Positions 1-8,318 of a stretch of DNA of 64,000 nucleotides are shown here, in pieces. Source of the DNA: Hymenobacter cellulosivorans (lineage in GTDB: Bacteria > Bacteroidota > Bacteroidia > Cytophagales > Hymenobacteraceae); NCBI RefSeq assembly GCF_022919135.1, contig NZ_CP095049.1:4902501-4966500 (forward strand). Reading direction: 5' to 3'. The notes under the pieces are model-generated. The model worked only from the letters and a program-made list of their open reading frames with translations, did not search any database and had not been told where the DNA came from. Both the position numbers and the translations under genes were made by a program. The first letter of the stretch is position 1. Each line of letters opens with the position of its first letter.

Positions 1-43
1 GCGAGGCAGATTGTTTTAGGCGGTCATCCATCCGGTCGTTCAT
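1..43 (-). CDS. Possible 5' end of a gene leaving the left edge
   Basis: Reading leftward from an ATG whose A is at 43, the frame stays open to the window edge and begins MNDRMDDRLKQSAS. It would be divergent from mpl, with about 200 bases between the two starts. Other in-frame ATG codons lie a few codons downstream. Fourteen codons are not enough to name a family, so only the existence of a start is proposed. Confidence 0.35.
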   Translation of the reverse strand, partial: MNDRMDDRLKQSAS

Positions 44-194
44 CGGTACTCAGCAAATCTAACGCAAAAGGGGCACAAAGCTAACGGCTGAAACGCACAT
101 TATCTGATGGGCTCCATCCTTTCTTTTTGGTATATTCCCCGGCTCTTCCCACTACGCTTCGCAATCAGGCTCCGGTACAACAGCAGCGGTTTAT

Positions 195-202
195 TACCTT
201 TG
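195..202 (+). promoter_or_regulatory. Bacteroidota -7 box upstream of mpl
   Basis: TACCTTTG matches the Bacteroidota -7 consensus TAnnTTTG exactly and lies 45 bases before the mpl ATG. I see no clear TTG -33 element at the expected distance, so only the -7 part is supported. Confidence 0.5.
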
Positions 203-247
203 CCGCCCTGCTCTTAAAGCCTATCGGCCCTGATTTAGTTTTCTTAA

Positions 248-1633
248 ATGGCTCCAACGCCCACTTCTCTCCAGCGTCTGCACCTGATTGCCACCGGCGG
301 CAGCATCATGCACAATCTGGCCTTGGCCCTGCACCGCCGTGGCGCTCAGGTCACTGGCTCCGACGACGAAATCTTTGAGCCTGCCAAAAGCCGTCTGGCC
401 GCCGCCGACCTGCTGCCCGCCCAGGAAGGCTGGTTTCCGGAGAAAGTCACGCCCGAGCTCGACGCCGTCATCGTGGGCATGCACGCCCGCGCCGACAACC
501 CCGAGCTACTACGGGCCCAGGAGCTGGGCCTGCGCATCTATTCCTTCCCCGAGTTTATCTACGAGGCTTCCAAGGACAAGCAGCGCGTTGTTATTGGGGG
601 CTCGCACGGCAAAACCAGCATTACCTCGCTGATTCTGCACGTGCTGCGCCACCACCAGCGCAAGTTCGACTACGCCGTGGGCGCCCAGCTCGAAGGCTTC
701 GACCTGATGGTGCAATTGTCGGAAGACGCGCCCATCATCATCATCGAGGGCGACGAGTACCTCTCCTCGCCCATCGACCGGCGGCCCAAGTTTCACTTGT
801 ATCAGCACCACATTGGGGTTATTTCCGGCATCAGCTGGGACCATATCAACGTCTTTCCGACCGAAGAAGACTACCGGGAGCAGTTCCGCATCTTCGCCGA
901 GATGACGCCCAAAGCGGGAGTGCTGATTTATGACCGCGACGACGAGCAGGTGCAGCTCGTGACGGTGCCCACGAGCACTGATGTGACCTACATCGGCTAC
1001 GGTCCGCACGAGAATAAGGTGCGCAACGGCAAGACGGTGCTGGTAACCAAGAAGGACGAGGAAGTACCGATTCAGGTGTTTGGTGAGCACAACCTGCGCA
1101 ACATCTCGGCCGCTAAGGAAGTTTGCAAGCAGTTGGGCATCAAGGGCAAGGATTTTTACGAGGCCCTGGCCACGTTTAAAGGCGCGGCCCGCCGCCTGGA
1201 ACTGGTGCGCGAAGGCAGCTCGTCGGTGGTCTACAAGGACTTTGCCCACGCCCCGTCCAAGCTCAAAGCCACGGCTACGGCCTTTAAGAAGCAATTTCCG
1301 AAGCGCCGGCTGGTGGCCTGCCTGGAGCTCCACACCTTCAGCTCCCTGAACCCCGCGTTTCTGCCTCAGTACGCTCACACCTTCGACGCGCCCGACGTAG
1401 CCGTAGTCTACTTTAACCCTCACGTGCTGGAACACAAGCGCCTACCGGCCCTGCCCGCCGAGGCCGTGCAGCAGGCTTTCCAGCGTCCCGATCTGCGGGT
1501 ATTCACCGACAGCAAGGCCCTGGCCGAATTCCTGCACCAGCAAAACTGGCAGGACGCCAACCTGCTGATGATGAGCTCCGGCACCTTCGACGGCCTGGAT
1601 CTGACGCAACTAGCAGTGGAGGTTACAAAGTAA
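248..1633 (+). CDS. mpl: UDP-N-acetylmuramate:L-Ala-gamma-D-Glu-meso-DAP ligase (murein tripeptide ligase)
   Basis: Cytoplasmic Mur-family ligase of 461 residues, close to the usual Mpl length. Mpl joins recycled L-Ala-gamma-D-Glu-mDAP tripeptide to UDP-MurNAc with ATP, returning peptidoglycan fragments to synthesis. The N-terminal dinucleotide-type fold carries ATGGSIMHNLA (residues 15-25). The ATP P-loop GSHGKTS is at 118-124, followed by EGDEY (167-171) and SWDHINVFPT (196-205), the Mur ligase central-domain motifs. The C-terminal part has the FAHAPSK segment near residue 335, where MurC-type ligases bind the amino-acid substrate. MurC itself is the main alternative, but the short N-terminal domain and overall motifs fit Mpl better. 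The ATG follows a TACCTTTG promoter box by 45 bases. No other cell-wall gene is adjacent. Confidence 0.9.
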   Translation: MAPTPTSLQRLHLIATGGSIMHNLALALHRRGAQVTGSDDEIFEPAKSRLAAADLLPAQEGWFPEKVTPELDAVIVGMHARADNPELLRAQELGLRIYSFPEFIYEASKDKQRVVIGGSHGKTSITSLILHVLRHHQRKFDYAVGAQLEGFDLMVQLSEDAPIIIIEGDEYLSSPIDRRPKFHLYQHHIGVISGISWDHINVFPTEEDYREQFRIFAEMTPKAGVLIYDRDDEQVQLVTVPTSTDVTYIGYGPHENKVRNGKTVLVTKKDEEVPIQVFGEHNLRNISAAKEVCKQLGIKGKDFYEALATFKGAARRLELVREGSSSVVYKDFAHAPSKLKATATAFKKQFPKRRLVACLELHTFSSLNPAFLPQYAHTFDAPDVAVVYFNPHVLEHKRLPALPAEAVQQAFQRPDLRVFTDSKALAEFLHQQNWQDANLLMMSSGTFDGLDLTQLAVEVTK

Positions 1634-1649
1634 TATTTCAGCTAAAGGA

Positions 1650-1746
1650 AGAACGTCATGTCGACCAGCGGGAGACACCTCGCGTGCAAGGGTAATCTGA
1701 TTACTTTGGCATGCGAGATGCCTCCCGCTGGTCGCCATGACGTTCT
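1650..1746. repeat. Palindromic interspersed element (AGAACGTCATG family)
   Basis: A 97-base imperfect palindrome starts AGAACGTCATG and ends CATGACGTTCT, with inner arms CGACCAGCGGGAG / CTCCCGCTGGTCG and a centre TAATctgATTA. It sits between mpl and the hydrolase gene. The outer ends and the central TAATctgATTA resemble the element at 60725-60817, although the inner arms differ, so I treat them as one family. It could fold into a long hairpin in RNA. Confidence 0.75.
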
Positions 1747-1779
1747 GTTTTATTCCAACACTTCCCTCCCACCACTCCC

Positions 1780-2478
1780 ATGAAAGAAAACCTCCTGCTT
1801 CTGCACGGCGCTTTGGGCTCCGATAAGCAACTGCGGGGCCTAGCCCGCGACTTGTCCCAGTTCTACCAGGTGCACACGTTTTCCTTCGGCGGCCACGGCG
1901 GGCGGGAGCTGACGCCAAATTCGTTCACCATGACGGCCTTTGCGCAGGAGGTAACAGACTATATCCGGGAGAAAAACCTGCCGGCCGTGCATGCCTTTGG
2001 CTACAGTATGGGAGGCTACGCGGCCTTGCTGGCGGCGTCGCAGGCTCCGGGTCTGCTCAAATCGGTGACGACGCTGGGCACCAAGTTCGACTGGTCGCCG
2101 GAAACGGCGGCGGCCGAAAACAAGCTGCTGGACGCGGCCAAGATTCGGGAAAAGGTGCCGCAGTTTGCCGAGCAGCTCAGCCAAACCCACGCCCCAACGG
2201 ACTGGACGGCCGTGCTGGACGCTACCCGGCAGATGATGCTGGAACTAGGCCAAAACCCGCCCCTGACGCCGGCCATGCTCACCAAAATCACCATTCCGGT
2301 GCAAATTCTGGTCGGTGAATTAGATAAAACGGCGGGCGTGGATGGCTCCTCGCTCTTCGCCTCTTATTTGCCGGAGGCCACGTTTGAAATCCTGATGAAC
2401 ACGCCTCATCCGCTGGAGCGCGTCAATCCGGACGAGTTGGTGCAGCGCATCAGCCGCTTTATTCAAGGCGCGGCTTAA
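1780..2478 (+). CDS. Alpha/beta hydrolase fold protein
   Basis: A 232-residue cytoplasmic alpha/beta hydrolase with no signal peptide. The oxyanion-hole region LLHGALGS lies at residues 7-14, the nucleophile elbow GYSMGG at 74-79 with Ser76, the likely acid Asp182 in VGELDK, and the catalytic His210 in NTPHPLERV. These give a complete Ser-Asp-His triad. The substrate cannot be told from sequence; the size and motifs resemble small carboxylesterase and MenH-like hydrolases. The ATG is preceded by a purine-poor leader, as is common in this phylum. Its last 20 bases overlap the 3' end of the convergent membrane-protein gene at 2459-2743. Confidence 0.8.
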   Translation: MKENLLLLHGALGSDKQLRGLARDLSQFYQVHTFSFGGHGGRELTPNSFTMTAFAQEVTDYIREKNLPAVHAFGYSMGGYAALLAASQAPGLLKSVTTLGTKFDWSPETAAAENKLLDAAKIREKVPQFAEQLSQTHAPTDWTAVLDATRQMMLELGQNPPLTPAMLTKITIPVQILVGELDKTAGVDGSSLFASYLPEATFEILMNTPHPLERVNPDELVQRISRFIQGAA

Positions 2479-2743
2479 GCCCACGCCACACGGTATGCAA
2501 CAGGCAGGCGGCGGAGAATAGAACCATGCCCCAGTACGCGCCGTTGAGCAGCATGGCAGCCAAAGTCCAGCTGTCGGGCAGCAGGCTGACCGGCACGGGA
2601 TAAGTCAGGACAAAAACCAGCACCTGCTGCCACCACGTCGGTTGGGTTTCCCAGAGCAAGAGAAAAGGGGCAGAAAGCAGGAACAGCAGCGCGTGCAGCA
2701 TGACGCCATACATGGCGCTCAGGGCTAAGAGTCGGTACTTCAT
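2459..2743 (-). CDS. Small three-helix membrane protein, unknown
   Basis: 94 residues, starting at an ATG (A at 2743). Hydrophobic stretches at about residues 5-30, 38-55 and 62-84 suggest three inner-membrane helices; the C-terminus ends with basic residues (VWRGLKPRLE). No family is recognised. It overlaps the convergent hydrolase gene tail to tail by 20 bases and lies just beyond the terminator that ends the M48 operon, so it probably has its own promoter between 2744 and 2778. The long hydrophobic open frame with an ATG supports it as real. Confidence 0.6.
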   Translation of the reverse strand: MKYRLLALSAMYGVMLHALLFLLSAPFLLLWETQPTWWQQVLVFVLTYPVPVSLLPDSWTLAAMLLNGAYWGMVLFSAACLLHTVWRGLKPRLE

Positions 2744-2778
2744 AGTGCTCTGGTTTCGAAACGACTACAATCTACGGC

Positions 2779-2811
2779 AAAAGGCCCGCTACGTGGTGAG
2801 CGGGCCTTTTT
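2779..2811 (-). terminator. Rho-independent terminator of the M48/lipoprotein operon
   Basis: A 12-base-pair stem AAAAGGCCCGCT / AGCGGGCCTTTT surrounds an 8-base loop. The minus-strand product ends in CCTTTTG. The stop codon of the 49-residue gene at 2789-2938 lies inside the hairpin. The plus-strand side is followed by a longer T-rich run, so it may work in both directions. Confidence 0.7.
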
Positions 2812-2938
2812 CTTTTTCGTCCTCGGGCGGCTGCGGAGGCTCGGTGGGCCGGGGTGCCGGCTTAGGGCGCCGCCGGTCGGTGGTGATTAGCAGAGCCAGC
2901 GCAGTAAGCCCGAGACGCAGGAGCCATTTGCGATTCAT
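2789..2938 (-). CDS. 49-residue membrane-anchored, proline-rich small protein
   Basis: The start is fused to the stop of the upstream lipoprotein gene as TGATG (stop 2940-2938, ATG 2938-2936), a classic translational-coupling overlap. The product begins MNRKWLLRLGLTALALL, one hydrophobic helix after a basic N-terminus, followed by a proline- and charge-rich tail ending EDEKEKGPLTT. The stop codon falls in the terminator hairpin, as expected for the last gene of an operon. No family is recognised. The overlap and terminator placement are the main evidence that it is expressed; it could be a small envelope protein acting with the M48 protease and lipoprotein. Confidence 0.55.
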   Translation of the reverse strand: MNRKWLLRLGLTALALLITTDRRRPKPAPRPTEPPQPPEDEKEKGPLTT

Positions 2939-3507
2939 CACTTACGGAACAAGTTGTTACTGTTTTCCACGACCAGGTCGCAGCGGCTACCGCCGCTGTT
3001 GTCGCCGCAGGTGGTACCGGTAATCTGGTTTTTCTCGAAGGAGAAATAGCAGAACGAGCAGCCCACGCTGGTAATGACGTAGCGCTCGGCGTGGGAGCTC
3101 AGGTACAGGGTCTTGTCGGTGGAAGTAATCAGCGGAATAGCCATGGAGCGGAACATTCCGTCGCGCAGACCCATGCCCACCAGGTAGTAGATAGGCTTGT
3201 CCTTGGCGCTTTCCTGGACCTTGCGGATCATGGTCTTATCCACCACCGTGCCGTCGTTGAACTCTCGGATAAAGGCCGTAGCCAGCTGGGCCCGGGGCAT
3301 GATGTACTCGATTTTGCCCTCGTTTAGGCGGGCCAGTTGGGTGCTGACGCCTTCGCGCTTACGACGGTTGGCTTCCTCTTCGGGGTCTTTGCTGGGAGAA
3401 CTCACTTCGGGGAAGCCGCGCTTGGTGGTTTCGCAGGCCGACAGCACCCCTAGAAAGGGCAGCGCCAGCAGGGCCAGGTACAGCGCGGAACGGGAGAATA
3501 CTTTCAT
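2938..3507 (-). CDS. Lipoprotein of unknown function with cysteine-rich tail
   Basis: 189 residues. A signal peptide with lipobox LSAC puts the lipidated cysteine at residue 25. After a charged linker (residues 35-55) comes a globular region of about 130 residues with the central segment KPIYYLVGMGLRDGMF, and the C-terminus has four cysteines including SVGCSFCYF and TTCGDNSGG, possibly disulfide-bonded or metal-binding. I do not recognise the family. The ATG is 23 bases after the M48 protease stop codon, so it is the second gene of a minus-strand operon whose third member is the 49-residue protein. Confidence 0.7.
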   Translation of the reverse strand: MKVFSRSALYLALLALPFLGVLSACETTKRGFPEVSSPSKDPEEEANRRKREGVSTQLARLNEGKIEYIMPRAQLATAFIREFNDGTVVDKTMIRKVQESAKDKPIYYLVGMGLRDGMFRSMAIPLITSTDKTLYLSSHAERYVITSVGCSFCYFSFEKNQITGTTCGDNSGGSRCDLVVENSNNLFRK

Positions 3508-3530
3508 TGAAAAAGGGCAATAGCCCCAAA

Positions 3531-4325
3531 TTAGCGGGCTTTGTAATACTTACGGGCCTCGGGCAGTTCCCGCTGGATATCGGCGATGCGCGTGCCGTTG
3601 GAGGGGTGAGTCGAGAGGAACTCCGGCGGGGAAGCCTGGTTTTCGCGGGCGTCCATGCGCTGCCAGAACGCAATTGCGCCGTCGGGGTTGTAGCCGGCCA
3701 TGGCCATAAAGATCAGGCCCAGGTGGTCGGCCTCCGACTCCTGATTGCGCCCGTATTTGAGCAAGCCCACCGACGAGCCGACGCCAAAGGCCTGCAAGGC
3801 CAGCTGCTGGGTGCCTTCCGGCTTGGCAGCCAGGGCCGCCGACAGAGCCTGGCCGCCGTAGCTTTGCAGCAGGCCCTGGCTCATCCGCTCCGAGCCGTGC
3901 TTGGCCACGGCGTGGGCAATTTCGTGGGCCATTACCACGGCCAGGCCGTTTTCATCCTGGGTGATGGGCAGAATGCCGGTGTACACGGCCACTTTGCCGC
4001 CGGGCATGCACCAGGCGTTTTCCTGCTTGTCCTCAATGACGTTGAACTCCCAAGCGTAGCCGGCCAGCTGGGCTTGCTGGTTCTGGCTGCGGAAGTAGGT
4101 TTCGACGGCCTGCTGAATCCGCTGGCCCACGCGGCGCACCAGGGCCACCTGCGTCGAGTTGGAGGATAGCTTACTGGTGCTCAGGACTTCCTGATATTGC
4201 TGCACGGCCAGGGCATTGATTTCGGTATCGGATACCAGGCTGAGCTGACGGCGGCCGGTAATAGGAACGGTAGAGCAGGCGGCAGCCACAAACAGGCAGC
4301 TGGCCAGCATAACTTTCTTGAGCAT
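3531..4325 (-). CDS. M48 family metalloprotease lipoprotein (LoiP/BepA-like)
   Basis: 264 residues from the ATG at 4325, chosen because it gives a clean signal peptide with lipobox VAAAC (Cys17); a longer upstream frame lacks a signal sequence. The zinc site HEIAH is at 134-138, and the third ligand is expected in SEADHLG (Glu198). GYNPDGAIAFWQRM and STHPSNGTRIADIQ are typical of periplasmic M48 peptidases of the Oma1/BepA/LoiP group, which act in outer-membrane protein quality control. No TPR extension is present, so LoiP-like is closer than BepA. It is the first gene of the operon with the two small envelope proteins that follow. Confidence 0.88.
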   Translation of the reverse strand: MLKKVMLASCLFVAAACSTVPITGRRQLSLVSDTEINALAVQQYQEVLSTSKLSSNSTQVALVRRVGQRIQQAVETYFRSQNQQAQLAGYAWEFNVIEDKQENAWCMPGGKVAVYTGILPITQDENGLAVVMAHEIAHAVAKHGSERMSQGLLQSYGGQALSAALAAKPEGTQQLALQAFGVGSSVGLLKYGRNQESEADHLGLIFMAMAGYNPDGAIAFWQRMDARENQASPPEFLSTHPSNGTRIADIQRELPEARKYYKAR

Positions 4326-4540
4326 GGGCTTCGGACGTAGAGAGGAAACAGGCGGGGCAGAGCAGAACCGTAGCGGCTGCCGCGGCTGGTGTGTACTATA
4401 CGAATAGCGGCGGGTAAAATGTTTAGGCCCGCGTATTCCAACGGTAAGCCGCGGCGTTACGTAGGCGGCATTTTGATTTTCCGGGCCGCGAATTAGCGCT
4501 ATTTTTGGCCGCACACCTTTTCTTCCCGACTTCCCTCCCC

Positions 4541-5155
4541 ATGAAAATACTCTGCATAGGCCGCAACTACGCCGAACATATTGCCGAACTCAACAATGAA
4601 ACACCCGACGAGCCCGTCATCTTTACCAAGCCCGAAACGGCCCTGCTGCAGCGCGGCATGCCCTTCTTCTACCCCGATTTCTCGACCGATATTCACCACG
4701 AAATCGAGCTGGTGCTGCGCGTAAGCAAGAACGGCAAGAACATCGACCCCAAATTTGCCCACACCTACTTCGACGCCATCGGCTTGGGCATCGACTTCAC
4801 GGCCCGCGACCTGCAGAGCAAAGCCAAAAGCAAGGGCCTGCCCTGGGACTTGGCCAAGGGTTTCGACGGCTCGGCCCCATTGTCGCCCACGTTTAAGCCG
4901 GTTTCCGACTTTGCCGATCTGGCCAACATCAACTTCCGCCTGGAGGTGAACGGCGAGGTTAAGCAGCAGGGCAACTCGGGCATGATGCTGCACAACTTTG
5001 CGGCTCAGATTGCCTACATTTCCCGCTTTATCACCCTGAAAATGGGCGACTTAATCTTTACCGGCACGCCCAGTGGCGTGGGCCCCGTTAAGATTGGCGA
5101 CCAGCTGACGGGCTACCTGGAGGACGAGAAGTTGTTGGAATTGTCGGTAAAATAG
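4541..5155 (+). CDS. Fumarylacetoacetate hydrolase family protein
   Basis: 204 residues starting at ATG 4541 (MKILCIGRNY). The FAH-fold motifs are visible: IGRNYAEH near the N-terminus, the metal pair Glu54/Glu56 in HHEIEL, Asp85 in GIDFTARD, and the C-terminal MGDLIFTGTPSGVGPV. Small FAHD-type proteins of this size act as acylpyruvase, oxaloacetate decarboxylase or related C-C hydrolases; which one cannot be decided here. It is divergent from the M48 operon. The M23 peptidase gene starts 6 bases after its stop, which suggests co-transcription without an obvious functional link. Confidence 0.88.
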   Translation: MKILCIGRNYAEHIAELNNETPDEPVIFTKPETALLQRGMPFFYPDFSTDIHHEIELVLRVSKNGKNIDPKFAHTYFDAIGLGIDFTARDLQSKAKSKGLPWDLAKGFDGSAPLSPTFKPVSDFADLANINFRLEVNGEVKQQGNSGMMLHNFAAQIAYISRFITLKMGDLIFTGTPSGVGPVKIGDQLTGYLEDEKLLELSVK

Positions 5156-5161
5156 AGTCGA

Positions 5162-7156
5162 GTGCTGCACACACCTTTCCGGGGGAAGGCCCCCATTTTA
5201 CTGCTGACGCTGCTCACCACAATGGGTCTGCGCCCCGCCCCCATGGCCGGGCAGGAACCCGATTCGCTGCCTAAGCCCGCGGCAGTCAAGCAAGGCACCA
5301 CGCCCAAGCTCACGGTGGAGCCAGGCTATTACCTGTTTCCTATCAAGCCCGGCCAGCCCAACTTTCTGGCTGCCAGCATGGGCGAGCTGCGTCCCAACCA
5401 CTTCCACGGCGGCCTCGACATCAAAACCGACGGCCGCACCGATTTGCCGGTGTACGCTTCGGCCGATGGGTACGTGTCGCGCATGAAGCAGTCGGCCTTT
5501 GGCTACGGCAACGTGCTCTACATCACCCACCCCAACGGTACCACCACGGTCTACGGGCACCTGAACCGGTTTATGGGCCCGGTAGCAGCGGCGCTGCGCG
5601 AGAAGCAGTACGAAAAGCAGAGCTACGAGCTGGAGTTGTTTTTTACCAAGGAGCAGTTTCCGGTAAAGCGGGGCGAAGTGGTGGCCTTGTCGGGCAACAC
5701 CGGCGGCTCGGCGGGCCCCCACCTGCACTGGGAAGTGCGCGACGCCCACGACAACCAACTTAACCCCCTACAGTGGGGCGGCTTCACCGAAATCCAGGAC
5801 CACGTGGCGCCCACCCTGCAAGCCTTTGCCGTGGAGCCCCTGACCATTGACGCCCGCGTACAAAGCCGCTTCGACAAGGCTGTATTCGTGCCCAAGGTGG
5901 GCGTCGGCCCTGGCGTAGCCACCGTCTGGCCCGACACCATCAATGCCTACGGCACGGTAGGCGTGCTGCTCCAGGCCTTCGACCGGTACGACAACGCCTG
6001 GAACAAAAACGGCCTGCAGAAAGTGGAAGTCAAGGTGAACGGGCAGCCGCTCTACTCCCACGTAGTCGACAACGTGCCTTTCCCCAGCGGTACGCGCACC
6101 GTCAACCAGCACGTGGACTATGAGTGGATGATGACCCAGGGCCGCACCCTGCAGAAGCTTTTCGTCGACGACGGCAATGAGCTGACCATGTACACCACCG
6201 GGCCGGGCAAGGGCAAGCTGCGGGTGGAAGACGGGCAGCTTTACGCCGTGGAAGTGCTGATGAGCGACTCTTATGGCAACACCACGCCGCTGCGCTTCGT
6301 GCTGCGCGGGCAAAAGCCGGAGTACACCAAAACCCGCAGCGTAGCCGTGAAAAAGCCGGCACTGCGCTGGGAAATAACCCGCAACATTCTCAAGGTTATT
6401 GCCGCCGACCCCGACACGGCCCGCCAAAGCGCCAACGCCGTGCTACTGCGCGACTCCCGCCGCCTGGAGCTCAAGCCCAGTTACACCACCCAGAGCCAGA
6501 ACGTCTACCTCTACGACCTGCGCGCCGGCCTGCCCGACTCTATCCGCTTCGGCAACATCACCAAGCGTTTCGACCGGCAGGCCCTGATTCCGGCTGGCAC
6601 CGAGCAGGGCTTCGCCGACAACTTTCTGAACCTGAGCTTCGGGGCCCAGACCTTGTTCGACACCTTGTATCTGCAAACCAGCTACAAGGATGGCGCCTGG
6701 ACCGTGCACCATCCCCGGCAGTCGTTGTATCTGCCGTTGGGCATCACGCTCAAGCCCCAGGCCGAGGTAGCCGACAAGGAGCACTCGGCCGTGTACCTGG
6801 TCAATGCCCGCGGGGGCCGCAGCTATGTGGGCGGCAAGTGGAACGGCAACCAGATTACCTTCCCGGCCAAGGTGTTTGGACAGTTCCGCATTTTCTCCGA
6901 CACGATTCCGCCCTCGGCCCGGCTAGTGCGTAAGGGGGCCGGTGGGCTTACCTTCCAGGTTGGCGACAACCTCTCGGGCCTGGCCAGCTACACGCTGCTG
7001 GTGGGCGGGCGGTTCCGGCTGCTGCGCTACGAGTACAAGAACTCCACGCTCTTCACCGAGCCTAATGACACGGTAGGGCCACCGTTGCGCGGCCCGGCCA
7101 CGCTGCGCATCACCGACCAGGCCGGCAATGAAAAAGTGTTGAGTTTTAATCTGTAG
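5162..7156 (+). CDS. Large secreted M23 family metallopeptidase
   Basis: 664 residues starting at a GTG 6 bases after the FAH gene; no ATG is better placed. An N-terminal signal sequence (about residues 9-30) leads to a LytM/M23 domain with zinc ligands His82 and Asp86 in NHFHGGLDI and the GPHLHWEVRD motif (His187, His189). The domain is split by an insertion around residues 140-165. The remaining 450 residues are beta-rich and probably form Ig-like or substrate-binding domains; SDTIPPSARLVRKG resembles repeats of Bacteroidota cell-surface proteins. M23 enzymes cut peptidoglycan cross-bridges, so a cell-envelope remodelling role is likely. The long C-terminal half has no recognised function. 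Confidence 0.85.
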   Translation: MLHTPFRGKAPILLLTLLTTMGLRPAPMAGQEPDSLPKPAAVKQGTTPKLTVEPGYYLFPIKPGQPNFLAASMGELRPNHFHGGLDIKTDGRTDLPVYASADGYVSRMKQSAFGYGNVLYITHPNGTTTVYGHLNRFMGPVAAALREKQYEKQSYELELFFTKEQFPVKRGEVVALSGNTGGSAGPHLHWEVRDAHDNQLNPLQWGGFTEIQDHVAPTLQAFAVEPLTIDARVQSRFDKAVFVPKVGVGPGVATVWPDTINAYGTVGVLLQAFDRYDNAWNKNGLQKVEVKVNGQPLYSHVVDNVPFPSGTRTVNQHVDYEWMMTQGRTLQKLFVDDGNELTMYTTGPGKGKLRVEDGQLYAVEVLMSDSYGNTTPLRFVLRGQKPEYTKTRSVAVKKPALRWEITRNILKVIAADPDTARQSANAVLLRDSRRLELKPSYTTQSQNVYLYDLRAGLPDSIRFGNITKRFDRQALIPAGTEQGFADNFLNLSFGAQTLFDTLYLQTSYKDGAWTVHHPRQSLYLPLGITLKPQAEVADKEHSAVYLVNARGGRSYVGGKWNGNQITFPAKVFGQFRIFSDTIPPSARLVRKGAGGLTFQVGDNLSGLASYTLLVGGRFRLLRYEYKNSTLFTEPNDTVGPPLRGPATLRITDQAGNEKVLSFNL

Positions 7157-7167
7157 AAAAGGTGAGA

Positions 7168-7263
7168 GTAGCGCCAAGCTCCTGCTTCGCGTATCGTTGA
7201 GCGGGTTGTTACGTAAGCACCTTGACTCGTTTCACGATACGCGAAGCAGGAGCTTCGCGCTAC
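7168..7263. repeat. Long inverted repeat between M23 and lipocalin genes
   Basis: The arms at 7168-7197 and 7234-7263 pair at 29 of 30 positions; the left arm starts GTAGCGCCAAGCTCCTGC. The loop is 36 bases. It begins 12 bases after the M23 stop and ends 13 bases before the lipocalin ATG, so it may act as a terminator or in mRNA processing between the two genes. Confidence 0.8.
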
Positions 7264-7275
7264 TACTCCCTATCT

Positions 7276-7851
7276 ATGGCCAAACTTCCCAAACGCCGCC
7301 AGCCCGTCATCCTCGGTGCCGCCGTGGCTACTATTGCCACAGGCGTAGCGGCCTACTCCTACATTCGGCGCAAGCTCTACGCTCCGCTGCCGGTGTCGCC
7401 CCACGTGGATGTGCACCGCTACATGGGTCTGTGGTACGAAATTGCCCGCCTGCCTACCCGCTTTGAGAAAGGCTGCGAGCATGTCACGGCCGAGTACAAG
7501 CTGCTGCCCAACGGTAAAGTCAGTGTGCTTAATACCTGCCACAAGGAAGACGTAAACGGCCCGGTCGAAACGGCTAAAGGCACCGCCCGCATCGTGGACG
7601 CCGCCACCAATGCCAAGCTGCGGGTCAGCTTTTTCTGGCCCTTTGAGGGCGACTATTGGATTCTGGACCACGACCCGGAGTACCGCTACGCCCTGGTGGG
7701 AGAGCCCAGCCGCCAGAACCTGTGGCTGCTCTGCCGCACCCCTCACCTGGAGCGCCCCATTCGCGACCGGCTCGTGGGCCTGGCTCATTCGCTGGGTTTT
7801 CCGACGGAAAAGCTGATTTTTACGCCTCAGCCTATGGCTGACAAACCGTAA
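7276..7851 (+). CDS. Lipocalin family protein (Blc-like), membrane-anchored
   Basis: 191 residues starting at ATG 7276 (MAKLPKRRQP). A basic N-terminus and one hydrophobic helix (about 11-30) lead to a bacterial lipocalin domain with the GxW motif at GLWYEIARLP (51-60), TAEYKLLPNGKVSVLNTC, and the later YWILDHDPEYRYALVGEPS that marks the Blc group. Bacterial lipocalins bind lipids or hydrophobic molecules at the envelope. Unlike E. coli Blc there is no lipobox cysteine; the helix seems to anchor it to the inner membrane. It is 20 bases upstream of bcp, so the two may share a transcript. Confidence 0.85.
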   Translation: MAKLPKRRQPVILGAAVATIATGVAAYSYIRRKLYAPLPVSPHVDVHRYMGLWYEIARLPTRFEKGCEHVTAEYKLLPNGKVSVLNTCHKEDVNGPVETAKGTARIVDAATNAKLRVSFFWPFEGDYWILDHDPEYRYALVGEPSRQNLWLLCRTPHLERPIRDRLVGLAHSLGFPTEKLIFTPQPMADKP

Positions 7852-7871
7852 CCGCCCTCATTCTTCGCCTT

Positions 7872-8318
7872 ATGGCCCTTACTCCCGGCACCCCCGCCCC
7901 CGATTTCGAAGCCCTTGACCAGGATGGCAACCTCATTCGCCTCCAGGACTTACGCGGCAAAAAAGTAGCCCTCTACTTCTATCCCAAAGACGACACGCCC
8001 GGCTGCACGGCCCAGGCCTGCAACCTGCGCGACCACCAAGAAGAGCTGACCGCCAAAAACGTCCAGGTTATCGGCGTGAGCGTCGACAGCGCCAAGTCGC
8101 ACCAAAAGTTCGTCATGAAGTACGAGCTGCCCTTCCCCCTGCTGGTCGACACCGACAAGAAAATCGTGGAAGCCTACGGGGTATGGCAGGAAAAATCGAT
8201 GTACGGCCGCAAGTACATGGGCACCATGCGTCACACCTTCCTGATCAATGAAGAAGGCATCATCGAAAAGGTCATCGAGAAAGTTGACACCAAGAACCAC
8301 GCCGCCCAGCTGATTTAA
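7872..8318 (+). CDS. bcp: Thioredoxin-dependent thiol peroxidase (Bcp/PrxQ)
   Basis: 148 residues. The peroxiredoxin active site DDTPGCTAQAC places the peroxidatic Cys45 and the resolving Cys50 five residues apart, the hallmark of the PrxQ/Bcp class. FYPKDDTPGC and KYMGTMRHTFLI are also typical. The enzyme reduces hydrogen peroxide and alkyl hydroperoxides using thioredoxin, in the cytoplasm. The stop codon TAA is the first three bases of the left arm of the palindromic element at 8316-8573, so the element abuts the gene exactly. Confidence 0.93.
   Translation: MALTPGTPAPDFEALDQDGNLIRLQDLRGKKVALYFYPKDDTPGCTAQACNLRDHQEELTAKNVQVIGVSVDSAKSHQKFVMKYELPFPLLVDTDKKIVEAYGVWQEKSMYGRKYMGTMRHTFLINEEGIIEKVIEKVDTKNHAAQLI

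Noticed and set aside
509..1435. Long open frame antisense to mpl
   Set aside because: It is a shadow of GC-rich codon use in mpl, has no family resemblance and lies wholly inside a well-supported gene. The same applies to long antisense frames inside the transketolase, VWA, M23, kinase and SBBP genes.
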